Assembly (NCBI RefSeq): GCF_963583255.1
Contig: NC_084806.1
Coordinates: forward strand, 22,486,317 to 22,550,316
Length of the DNA: 64,000 nucleotides
Reading direction: 5' to 3'
Source of the DNA: Pyrus communis
Lineage: Eukaryota > Streptophyta > Magnoliopsida > Rosales > Rosaceae
Shown piece by piece: positions 32,561-43,715 of the stretch (position 1 is the first letter of the stretch; each line of letters begins with the position of its first letter). The translations under genes were made by a program, and so were the position numbers. The notes under the pieces are model-generated. The model did not search any database and was not told where the DNA came from. It saw nothing but the letters and a program-made list of their open reading frames with translations.

Positions 32561-34442
32561 TCAAAGCCTTAATGCAATCACCAAGGAGAAGAGGGAATTT
32601 ACACTCCATAACCAGATTTGCGTCCCTAAACTCTTCTCTTTGTTCATTACATTATGCCATGTTTAATATGTTTAGTTGCTTTTTGTGTGTTTACTTATGT
32701 TTTGTGTGAATCTATGCTTAAAACATTGAGGACAATGTTTGATTTAAGTGTGGGGGGGTAACTAAGTATATTTGATGCAAATTCGTGGGATTTTATCACC
32801 CATAACTTCAAATGTTGTTCCTTGCTGTTTTAAGGTGTTTTTAAGTTGTTTTAGAGTGTTTTAGTATGTGTTGTTTTTATAACTCCGAAAATCACATAAA
32901 AATTTGAAAAACGTGTTTTAAAAAGCCTAAAAAGAGTGTTTTGAGTCGTTTTTGTGTGTTTGTGTCTTAGGATACCTTCCAACACAATGATAAGGATTTG
33001 GTTTATAATTGCATGACGGTTAGAAAGAGTTATAAACATAGAGAAAAGTATGATTTACTCTTGGTATATGCTTGGTTATGGTTATAATGTATGACTTCAC
33101 ATGCAATCATAAAAGAAAAAAAAAATTCGTTTTTGTAACATGCTTGAAGGAAGGAACTCAAACAAACGCTACAACCCTGAGAGACTTGAGCCTATAACGT
33201 TCTTTGGAGAGTTTAATCTGTGATTTCTTGTTTTCTAAAGTCGTTGCATGATCTCATTATTCTTTGCTTGGTTACTACTTAGAAGGCGTTTCATCATATA
33301 GTTCCAAATGCTAGAACTCATGCCCATTTCATTCAAAGCATGTTATTGATTTGCATAACACATATTCAAGAAGAAGTTGTGTAGTGACCACCATCATAGC
33401 CAAATAGCCTTACTTCCCATACTTCGTATATGTTGTAAGTTTTAACCCCGTTGAGCCTTGTTTAGCCTTTATTCTTTGTTTACCCACATTTTCCTCACCT
33501 AGCCTAGTTTAGGACAATCCCCACCCTTGTTCTTAAAAGATAGTGAGCATGACTTAATTGAATTCCTTTTGAGTTACATTATGAAAGAAAATAAGTGTGG
33601 GGGAGAGAATGTTTAAGTGTTGATGTTTTGAGATTCAAAAGAAAAAAAAGAGAAAAGAAAAAAAAATGAAAGAATAAGTGATTGAAGAAAGGTTCCAAAA
33701 CACCAATTCTGGGTGTAAATTGTCTAAACTCTCCCTTTTTGTTCAAAAGTTGAGTTTTCATTCAAAAGTGAATTCTAAGTTGATTCAAATGCTTTGCTCA
33801 CTATTTCTTTAAAAACCTTTGTTTTCCATATCCCTTCTTTGTTATCCACATACCCCAAGCCCCGTTACAACCCTTGACTTCTATCTTGAGTGTTGTGTAT
33901 TTCAATTTGTGGAGTTTGAACTTGGTATGGGCTTATGGTGTCACTGGTTCTCGCGTCTAAGTAGTAGCATTCCATTCATGAGATCATATCTAAACATGCT
34001 TATTAACTCCAGAAAATGCTTTCCTTATTATAACATATGTGAGTGTTCGTCTACATGTTTACATCAATCTTCTCACATATACCTAGTGTAGGGTGTGTAG
34101 TCAGAAAATCTGTGTGAAAAACGAGAGTACATCTAGTAAGAAATTGAGGGAATTCTCTAAGGCATGTTACAACATTCAAAACATGGTTTTAAATGCTTAG
34201 TTGTGAACTAGTATGTGAGAATAATGATTTTTAATTTGTCATGTGCATTGGAACAACATTCAAAACAGGGAATTCTCTAAGTGTAAAGATGGCTCAAATC
34301 TGTGAGAATAATGATTTTTAATTTGTCATGTGCATTGGAAGTCCCTGATACGATTGTTGGAAGGTGTAGGTTGTGTTTTGTTCTTTTTGTTTTGTTTTTC
34401 TGTTTTGCTCGAGGACTAGCAAAAGCTAAGTGTGGGGGTATT
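32561..34442 (+). other. Non-coding 3' region and PPT of element C
   Basis: Three AAGTGTGGGGG motifs lie at 32746-32758, 33593-33603 and 34428-34438; the last is the PPT. An A-rich run lies near 33640-33672. Near 34200-34340 a segment (GAGAATAATGATTTTTAATT and what follows) is present twice, a local duplication not seen in B or F. No gene is supported. Confidence 0.8.
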
Positions 34443-36435
34443 TGATAGGAGCATATTTATGCGACTTAAATGGCTTGTTCTCGTACATTTACGTTATGTT
34501 TCTTTAGTTATTTTAGTTCTTTATGCTTCTTTTGTGTGTTTTCAGGTTCTAAGGGCAAAGTATGCAAAAGGATGCCTTTTGGAGCCTTTTGGAGCAAATT
34601 AGAGATTGGAATGGATATCATATGCTTGGAGCCAAAAGGATGGACGAAATTGAAGACTTGAAGTAGGAAAGTTAAATCCTAAAAAGACCTCATGTTTGAG
34701 CATCATTGAAAACTCCTACGCATTTTAGAACACAAAAACAACATTCCTAGCAACCTTAGGACATTGTCGTGTGTTTCCTTGTGTATCCCTTCCTTGCCAT
34801 GCAAGGAAGGGCTTTGTTCCCTATTTTAAATACTTAAACACTACCACTTATCATTCACCACATATCATTCACCACTTATCATATCATACATTCATTTATC
34901 ACTTATCATAATCATTCACTTATCACTTAACATATCATACACTTATCACTTATCACTCATAATCACCTACAACATCCACCTACTTCACCTACAACATCCA
35001 CCTACTTACCTACAACATCCACCTACTCACCTACAACATCCACCTACTTCACCTACAACATCCACCTACTTCACCTACAAATGACATAGCCATATGTTCC
35101 CTCCACTACTCCTATAAATACCCTTGCATTCATTCATTCAATTCACATCTCATTTCATACACAACACACCACAAACACATCCCTTTCTCTCTTAGCCGTG
35201 AGTCTCCCTTAGAATCCAAAAACCATCTTTCCATTTCCACCACTCCTCATCCATTTCCATAATCCCCCAAACCTCACCTTAGACCTTGTGCTACAACAAC
35301 GAGGAAGATAAGAGGGCCTAAACGTTCATACAATTCAAGTGTGAGTTGTTGGAATGTTTAGGTGTTTCTTTGATTTCAAAGTTTAAATTTAATTCTCTTT
35401 GTTTTGTACATATGAGGAATGGAAGAGAAGAGTGCCTAAACGTTCATACAATTCAAGTTTGAGTTGTTGGAATGTTTAGGTGTTTCTTTGATTTCAAAGT
35501 TATGATAAACTAAACCCCCTTTAGCTAGGGGGTGATTCGAAATATATGTTTATGCTTGCATTTTGATTTGATTACTTCTAATTGCATTTCATAAGTTGTT
35601 GATTCAATTTGTTTAACCGTTTGATTGATAACTTATTTATGTATGTTTATTAAGAATGCACGCTTAATTTTCATGCATGAATATGACGCTAGAATATAAG
35701 TGATTTTCACCTAATCGTTATGAACTTATATTCACAAGTAGTGGAGGTTGCTTATAAACAATCGCGTTAAATGAATTCTTGGCACGAGTTTCATGCTCAT
35801 CATAGTAACGAATGCCTCGTCAACACTTATAGTTTTCATAATGCTTAATGATCTTTGATTGTATCTTTATTGTGCTGTTCACGTAAAGGACTTTTGGAGA
35901 ATGTTGTGAATTGCGTTGCGCTAACCCATCCAATTCATTAACTTAAGGAAAACTTGACGGTTAATTTAAGCGGACCTAATTAACCCGGGGTGATGAGTTT
36001 CATAATTTATTGAAATGTAATTGGAAATCTTTTTATTATGCAAGTGTAACATATGTGGAGATGACCCCCTTAGCTAGCATTCATCCATTCTATTTCATCA
36101 ATTTCATATTTACATTCTGTTTTAATTTGTTCATTTAATTTAATTTCGTATAAACTTAAATCCCCCTTTACTTTAATGTCAATTTAGTTAGAAATCATTT
36201 TAGTTTGTGTTTTTAAAAGCATTTTGAGTCTTTGGTTTGTCTTAGTGTTTTAAAGTTTAGTTTTACATTCTTTGAGTCTAGTTTAGAGTTTATTATTACG
36301 TTTTTACGTTTTTGAGTCAAATCCAAGTGATTAACAATCCCTCCTAATCCCCGGTCCAGAACGATCCCTACTTATACTTATACTACAATTGTCAAAAAGA
36401 GGGTTTAATTTGTGTGCGTATAAATTCTCGCATCA
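34443..36435 (+). repeat. 3' LTR of element C
   Basis: It starts TGATAGGAGCATATTTATGC and ends CTCGCATCA. The TATA box TATAAATA lies near 35113. The U3 minisatellite of ACCTACAACATCCACCTACT-type units occupies about 34970-35085, preceded by CACTTATCA repeats. The conserved leader motif GTTGGAATGTTTAGGTGTTT occurs twice (about 35348 and 35466), as in B. Confidence 0.95.
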
Positions 36436-38975
36436 GCAGCAACTACTTCAAGAAAATCCTCACTAGGAGGCACGGCATAGGATAGTGTATTTGTGCCGTG
36501 GGGTTGCATGGATGTTGCTCCCTTGGTTTTGACTTCTACACCACTTGCAATGACTTTTTCAAGCATATCATCATTCAAATCTTCAAGGTATCCCTGCGCC
36601 AAAGAGTCAACAGTATCAATAGAGAAACATGAATGATCTTCACTAGGATACTTAATAGAATCGGAAAGATTGAAATTAACAACTTCCCCATCAAATTCCA
36701 TGGACAAAGTTCCATTAAACACGTCAATCTTAGTCCGGGCCGTTTTCATGAATGGCCTTCCAAGTAGAATGGGCAGCGAGGTTGCATGATCCGATTCATC
36801 CATCTCAAGGACATAGAAATCCGCCGGAAAGATCAAATGATTAACCTGCACCAAAACATCTTCCAAAACTCCCTTTGGATAGGCATTAGATCTATCGGCC
36901 AATTGTATGATAACACCATCCTTTTTCAATGCTCCTAGGTTCATAGATGCATATATGGAATATGGCATAACATTTATAGAAGCACCTAAGTCAAGCATGG
37001 CAGATTCAAATCTAGTGTTACCTATGACACAAGGAATGGTGAAACTACCCGGATCTTTGCATTTGGGAGGTAGTTTGCGTTGCAAGATGGCGGACACATT
37101 CTCACCTACTTTTACCACTTCCTTGGTCGACATCCTCTTCCTAGTGGTGCACAACTCCTTCAAAAACTTGGCGTATCTAGGGACTTGCTTGATTGCATCC
37201 AACAAGGGTATGTTCACTTGAACTTTCCTAAATGTCTCAAGGATGTCCTTTTCAGCTTCTTCCTTCCTTGTTTGCATAAACCTACTAGGAAAAGGAGCAT
37301 TCGAAGGAAAAGCATTAGTAGAAACTGAATTTGACACATTCTTACCCTTTTTGGCCGAATTAGACAGTTTTGGGGCACTAGGAACTTGCGGCAAAGACTC
37401 TCCCACCTTTGCCGTGGGTTTGCTTGATTCTTCCTCTTCAATTTGCAAGTTTTCATCACCTTTGGGACCTGATTGTGATGGTGTAGGATCTGCCCCAATC
37501 TCTTCTCCACTTCTCAAGGTTATGGCCTTTGCACTTTCGAAGCTTCCCTTTGGATTTGGAACGGTGGAACTAGGGAGCTTTCCTTGTTCACGAAACTGCC
37601 CCATAAACTCGGCAATTTGCCCCATTTGTTTCTCCAATTGATCCACCCTTTTGTCTTGGTTTTGCATAGCCTTAGCTTGATCGTCCTGCCCATTAGACAA
37701 CTTAGTTAGTATCTTAAGAAGTGCATCATTGTCAAGGGACGTACCTGAGGCACTTGGGCCGGATTGGGCTTGATTTTGGGGTGGGCCGTAGGTTTTGGGA
37801 AAGAACCCAGGGGGTTGTTGCCTAAAGCCTCATTGGTTTTGAGATTGTTGGGGCTCCCTCCATTTGAAATTTGGGTGGTCTCTCCAACCGGGATTATATG
37901 TGTTGGAATAAGGATCGTTCCTTGGTTGGTTTTGGCCTTGAAACCCAATTGCATTGGCGCTTTCCCATCCACCATTTTCAATCAACTGTGGACATTTTTC
38001 AGAGGCATGTCCATGCATAGAACATACGCCACATACAATTGGTCCTTGCATCTTCATGCCCTCGGCCAACTGAGACACAATAGAAGTAAGATTAGCCAAT
38101 TGTGAATTAATGTCAGAAGTAGAACTTACCTCATGAACATGTTGCCGTGGGGGTCCTCTTTGGCCTACTCCTTCGTATTGTTGATCGTTCAACGCTCGAT
38201 TAGAAATCAAGGTCTTGGCAGCCATAGGTGTTTTGTCCACTAATGCTCCACCTGCCGAGGCATCGAGCATTTGACGTTCTAATGGTAGGAGGCCCTCGTA
38301 GAAGTATTGCAAAAGTAGCTCCTCCTTCATCTGATGCTGTGGACAAGAAGCAACAAGTGATTTAAAACGTTCATAGTATGCAGGAAAAGACTCACCTTCA
38401 TCTTGTTGAATTCCACTTATTTTTTTACGAAGAAGAATGATGCGAGAAGTTGGGAAAAACTTCTCCAAAAACGCTCTTTTCATACTCTCCCATGAAGTGA
38501 CAGTGCCAGGAGCCAACTCGTATAACCAATCCTTAGCTTTATCCATTAAAGAGAACGGAAAAGCTTTCATCTTCAAAATACTTCCGTCAACATTGACGGG
38601 AGTCATGCTTGAACAAACTACTTCAAACTCTTTAAGATGCTTGTTTGGATCTTCCATGGAAAGCCCATGGTATTTAGGAATGTGGTGCAACAAGCTTGAC
38701 TTCAACTCGAATTCATCGGTCTTGCCTTGGGCAGCCGCGGGGTATTGAATGCATAATGGTGCGGCATTGGCCTACCCTGAGGCCGAAAGCTCTTTAATGG
38801 TCCGATTGTCCGCTGCCATAACTTCTTCTTCCACTTCTTCAAACTCAGATTCGGCCTCTGAACTTGAACTAGGTTCACTATGTTTGGGATGCCTCCTCTT
38901 TCTTCTCAAATCACGTTCAAAATCGTCGTTAAAGTCTAAGATATGTGCATGCACAGTTTGAGAACTCCGCGTCAT
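36436..38975 (-). pseudogene. gag: Element D gag-protease, two nonsense codons, RT lost
   Basis: Gag starts at 38975 (MTRSSQTVHA, the same start as E). The frame has a TAG at 38772-38774, where E has Leu, and a TGA at 37830-37832, where E has Gly; otherwise it stays in one frame. The retro-gag part (HLKEFEVVCSSMTP, AFLEKFFPTSR), a CX2CX4HX4C knuckle (CGVCSMHGHASEKC) and the protease ([14 protein letters not shown]) are recognisable. The sequence ends at SEDFLEVVAA, where the LTR of C begins. In E the RT gene follows, but here about 1.4 kb (protease-RT linker to RNase H) is missing and the frame resumes only at 21121. The protein cannot be made whole. Confidence 0.9.
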
Positions 38976-39092
38976 GCACTAGTACCTAAAAAAAAACAAG
39001 AAACAAAAATAGGTCAGAAACTAAAACAAAATCAGAAACAAAGTGAAATAAATGAAACAAAAACAATCCAAGGGATTTAGCAAAGTTGCTAA

Positions 39093-39110
39093 TCCCCGGC
39101 AACGGCGCCA
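39093..39110 (-). other. Primer binding site (tRNA-Asp) of element D
   Basis: It has the same 18-nt tRNA-Asp complement, 6 nt from the LTR end. Confidence 0.9.
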
Positions 39111-39116
39111 AAAATT

Positions 39117-41077
39117 TGATGCAAAATATATTAAGCACACAAATTAAACCCTCTTCTGACAATTGTAGCAAAGTATGTAAGTAGGGATCGTTCAAAACCG
39201 GGGATTAGGAGGGATTGCTAAACTCTTGAAAACTGACCTAAGAACTCCAAAACAAAGTTAAAAACACTAATTTGGACTCAAAGAATGAAAAACCAAAGTT
39301 AAAACACTAAAACAAAACAAAAACTCAAAACAGCAACTAGAAGACTCAAAACTGCCTAAAAACCACTTTCTGGGCAGTTTTGAGCACCTACACTAATTTG
39401 GACGAAATTGGTTGAAAACTTGACTCAAAACACTTAAAAACATGAACCAAAACAATTTCTAACTAAATTGAGACTTCAAAGTAAAGGGGGATTTGATTTG
39501 GACGAAATTAAAGTTGAGAAAACAGATTGCAAAGTAAAACTGATTTTGAAACGTTTTTGGGGTTTTTAATGGATCATGGACTAGTTAGGGGTTCTTTCTC
39601 CACACATGACAAGTATGCAAATGACTCGATTTCCAGTTATTCCTTCATAGAATTATGAATGACAATGCCCCAAATTAACCGTGACATCACTAGTTAATTC
39701 TCAAGTTTTCCTTGTGTTATTGAATTGGATGACATCATACGACAACCCAAAGCATTCTTCAAAAGTTCCTTACATGACATCATAATAAAGATACAATCAA
39801 AGATCATTACGTTCAATGAAAACTATAAGCATTGACAAAGCACTTGTGACTATGACATCATGACACTTATGCTAGGAATTGAACTTAACGCGATTGTGAC
39901 TAGCAACCTTCACTACTTGTGAATATAAGTGTGTGACAATTATGTGAAACAAACTTATATTCTAGCATCATATTCATGCAAGCCAATTAAGTGTCGACCC
40001 CTAATTAACAAACACAAATACGTTATTACTCGCACAGTTAAGCCAATTGCATTCACGATTCAAGAACTCATAACTGGAATTTATCAAATCAACTTGCACA
40101 CATAGTTATGGCTTCGAAATCACCCCTAACCAATAGGGGTTTAGCCACTCATGTTCATAGCAAAATGAAAGGAAAATAAATTAAACATTGAAATCATAAA
40201 ACGAATTACACCTAGAATGCACCAACGACGAAGCTTGAGCATCCAAGAGTCTTTCCTTCTTTCTCCTTGCTACGGCACAAAGGTGGATGGGATGGTTGGG
40301 ATGTGTTTTAGGATCAGGGATTATGGAATTGGATGAAGGATAGATGAATGGACAAAAATTGAATGAATGAGTGATCCCCTAGTGCCTTGCTGCAAACCCT
40401 TATTTATAGGGCTAGGAAAGGTTTTGAAACACTTAAAGGATATATGTGTGTAGCTTGGACAAGGTAGGACGGCTAGTGACAAGCTAGGAAGGCTAGGAGA
40501 CAAGGTAGGACGGCTAGTGACAAGATAGGATGGCTAGGAGACAAGCTAGGACGGCTAGGAGACAAGCTAGGACGGCTAGGAGACAAGGTAGGACGGCTAG
40601 GAGACAAGCTAGGACGGCTAGTGACAAGCTAGGACGGCTAGGAGACAAGCTAGGACGGCTAGGAGACAAGCTAGGACGGCTAGTGACAAGCTAGGACGGC
40701 TAGGAGACAAGCTAGGACGGCTAGGAGACAAGCTAGGACGGCTAGTGACAAGCTAGGACGGCTTGTTCTTCCAATACAGAAATTAGGCACCATGTGTGAA
40801 TAGATAAAGCCTTCTAGAAATAAGGTTTTTAGGCCCCCTTGCAGCTCCCTAACTGAATTCAAGCCTTCAAATTCGTCCATCCTCATGCCTCCATGCTTGC
40901 ACTATCCAATCTTGGCCCAAAAATGCTCTAGAATGCTCCAAATTGCTTCTTTTTGCATACTTTGACACTAAAACCTGAAATTGCACGAAAATGACTTTAA
41001 ACACTAAACTAACTAAGGAAAAACAACATAAATGCATGAGAACAAGCCAATTAAGTCACATAAAAATGCTCCTATCA
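39117..41077 (-). repeat. 5' LTR of element D
   Basis: It starts TGATGCAAAATATATTAAGC and ends TGCTCCTATCA, followed by ACGTA. A - strand TATAAATA lies at 40401-40408. The U3 minisatellite (GGACGGCTAGTGACAAGCTA and GGACGGCTAGGAGACAAGCT units) fills about 40455-40765, much longer than in the other D-type LTRs here. Confidence 0.95.
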
Positions 41078-42323
41078 ACGTACCTTGATTGTTTTGGGCA
41101 GGTTGTGCTTGGTTTGGATTGGGGCCGAATGGCTTGGTGTAGAACCCCGGGGGTTGTTGTCTAAAGCCTCCTTGTTGTTGAGGTTGTTGAGGTTCCCTCC
41201 ACTTGAAGTTTGGATGGTCTCTCCAACCCGGATTGTATGTGTTGGAATATGGATCATTCCTTGGTTGATTGTGGCTCGGAAATCCAATGGCATTTGCACT
41301 CTCCCATCCCCCATTCTCAATCAATTGAGGGCATTTTTCCGAAGGGTGTCCTTGGATAGAACATACACCACATACAATCGGTCCTTGTATCTTCATTCCT
41401 TCGGCCATCTGAGACACAATAGAAGTAAGATTAGCTATCTGAGATTGAATATCGGATTGAGAACTTACCTCATTCAAGTGTTGCCGTGGGGGGTCCCTTT
41501 GCCCAAGTCCTTCATATTGTTGTGCATTTAGAGCACGGTTTGCAATTAGGGTCTTGGCCGACATAGGAGTTTTGTCCACCAATGCACCTCCCGCCGAAGC
41601 ATCGAGCATTTGCCTTTCAATGGGAAGAAGGCCCTCATAGAAATATTGAAGGAGAAGCTCCTCCTTCATTTGATGTTGAGGACATGATGCAACAAGGGCT
41701 TTAAAACGCTCGTAGTATGCCGGAAAAGATTCTCCTTGACTTTGTTGGATTCCGCTAATTTTCTTCCTCAAGAGAATGACTCTTGAAGTAGGGAAGAACT
41801 TCTCCAAGAACGCTCTCTTCATGCTCTCCCAAGAAGTAACGGTCCCGGGTGCCAATTCATAAAGCCAATCCTTAGCTTTTTCCACAAGAGAGAATGGAAA
41901 AGCTTTCATCATTAGAATGTTCCCATCGACATTTATGGGTGTCATGCTCGAACAAACAACCTCGAACTCCTTGAGATGCTTGTTGGGATCTTCCATAGAA
42001 AGCCCATGGTATTTCGGAATGTGGTGCAACAAGCTTGACTTCAACTCGAATTCATCGGTCTTGCCTTGGGCAGCCGCGGGGTATTGAATGCATAATGGTG
42101 CGGCATTGGCCAACCCCGAGGCCGAAAGCTCTTTAATGGTCCGATTGTCCGCTGCCATAACTTCTTCTTCCACACTTTCAAACTCAGATTCGGCCTCTGA
42201 ACTTGAACTAGGTTCACTAGGTTCACTAGGTTTGGGATGCCTCCTCTTTCTTCTCAAATCACGTTCAAAATCGTCGTTAAAGTCCAAGATATGTGCATGC
42301 ACAGTTTGAGAACTCCGCGTCAT
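41078..42323 (-). CDS. gag: Element E gag, N-terminal part, cut by element D
   Basis: This is an open - strand frame of 415 codons from the ATG at 42323, preceded by the acceptor-like TTTAG/GTACTAG and the PBS. Residues about 95-260 are the retrotransposon gag domain (EDPNKHLKEFEVVCSSM, WESMKRAFLEKFFPTSR, YYERFKALVASCPQHQM). A zinc knuckle CX2CX4HX4C uses C318, C321, H326 and C331, followed by GWRDHPNFKWREPQQ. Gag would form the particle and bind the RNA. Element D interrupts the frame after QPAQNNQGT; with the target duplication counted once it continues in frame at 16364. Codons read beyond 41078 belong to D's LTR. Confidence 0.92.
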
Positions 42324-42424
42324 GCACTAGTACCTAAACCAAGAAAACAAAACGAAATAAGAAAACTAGGTAAATTACACTAAAAACATACGGCAAAAAC
42401 ACAAGGGATTAGCAATTTTGCTAA

Positions 42425-42442
42425 TCCCCGGCAACGGCGCCA
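42425..42442 (-). other. Primer binding site (tRNA-Asp) of element E
   Basis: It is the 18-nt tRNA-Asp complement, 5 nt from the LTR end. Confidence 0.92.
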
Positions 42443-42447
42443 AAATT

Positions 42448-43715
42448 TGATGCGAAAATAGTTAAACACACAAATTAAACCCTATGGATGACAATTGTAG
42501 TAAATGAGCAAATAGGGATCGTTCTAGACCGGGGATTAACTAGGGATGCTAATCAATGTGAAATTGACTCAAAAACGTAAGAACACAATATAAAACACTT
42601 ACTAGACTCAAAGAATGCAAAACTAAACTTTAAAACACTAAGACAAACCAAAAGACTCAAAACAACACAAACACACTCAAATCTGCCTAAAAACCACTTT
42701 CTGGGCAGATTTGAGCACAAACACAAATTTGGACGAAATTAAGTAATAACTTGACTCAAGAATGTAAAAACACTAAACTAAAACACTAAACTAACTCAAA
42801 GAATGTAAAACTAAACACTTAAAACATTAAAACAAACCAAAAGACTCAAACATCACCCAAAACACTCAAAACTGCCTTAAAATCACTTTCTGGGCAGTTT
42901 TGAGCAGTTTGGTGAATTTGGACGAAATTGGGAAATAAAATGAATCAAAACACTTAAAAGCACAAACTAAATTGATTTCTAACTAAATTGGACATTAAAG
43001 TAAAGGGGGATTTAGATTTATACGAAAATTGAAATAACAAAACAAGTTAATAAACGAAACAGATTGTAAAACGAATTTGAGAAACAAGATGATGGATGGA
43101 TTAGTTAGAGGTCCATTCTCCACACATGACACATTTATATATGAATCGATTCTCCAATTGTTTTTCATTAACTATGATGCTCAACACCCCAAGTTAACCG
43201 TGATGCACTAATTAACTCTCAAATTTTCCTTAAGTTATTGAATTGGATGATGCATGCGACAATTCAAATCATTCTCCAATGGTTCTCAACATGAATGCAT
43301 AGAAGAGATACAATGAGAGATCATTATGCTCTATGAAAATTATAAGTGTTGACGAGGCAATTGTAACTATGAATGCATGATACTTTTGCCAAGAATTCAA
43401 TTAACGCGGTTGTGACTAGCAACCTTCACTACTCATGTTTATAAACTTGTGACGATTAGGTGAAACTCGTTTATAAACTAGCATCGAGTTTATGCATGAA
43501 GACTAAGTATGCATCCCTAATCAACATACAAAAACAAGTCTTTAATAAACATGATAATTGAATTGCAATCACAAATTAACAAATCACAATTGGAAGAAAT
43601 CAATTCATATTTCAAACATATCCATGGCTTCAAACTTTCCCCTAACTAATTAGGGGTTTAGCCACTCATGATTACAACAAACTTAGAGAGTAATAACAAA
43701 GTAAACATTGAAAAC
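42448..43715 (-). repeat. 5' LTR of element E, part 1 (R-U5 side)
   Basis: It matches the window's first 1.2 kb and supplies the 40 nt missing there. It is interrupted by element N after AAAAC (43711-43715). Confidence 0.95.

Larger units (their letters stand above)
28686..36435 (+). mobile_element. Element C: non-autonomous element with antisense gene, 5' LTR truncated
   Basis: C runs rightwards: truncated 5' LTR 28686-29140, PBS 29146-29163, gag-like gene 29319-30653, poly(A) joint, antisense gene 30728-31399 (-), cassette upstream region to about 32560, 3' region, PPT and 3' LTR 34443-36435. It lies head to head with B inside D. Its right flank GCAGC has no partner, because the left flank was lost in the deletion. 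Confidence 0.9.
16365..41077 (-). mobile_element. Element D: Athila-like element in E's gag, broken by B and C
   Basis: D is flanked by a perfect target duplication ACGTA (16360-16364 and 41078-41082). It runs leftwards: 5' LTR 39117-41077, PBS 39093-39110, gag-protease pseudogene 36436-38975, then B and C, RNase H-integrase 19471-21121, 3' region 17819-19470 and a truncated 3' LTR 16365-17818. RT is missing, apparently removed with the inner ends of B and C. The LTR-to-PPT joint is also deleted. D's own DNA totals about 9.4 kb. Confidence 0.92.

Noticed and set aside
33819..34091. 90-codon ORF (also 58007-58279, and shorter versions in other copies)
   Set aside because: It lies in the non-coding 3' region. 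The frame differs in length between copies (66 versus 90 codons) and has no domain; I considered an env remnant but saw no signal peptide or membrane pattern.
40455..40765. Regular 20-21 bp repeats considered as a CRISPR array or satellite
   Set aside because: Units are directly adjacent with no unique spacers, and the array is part of an LTR U3 in a plant genome.
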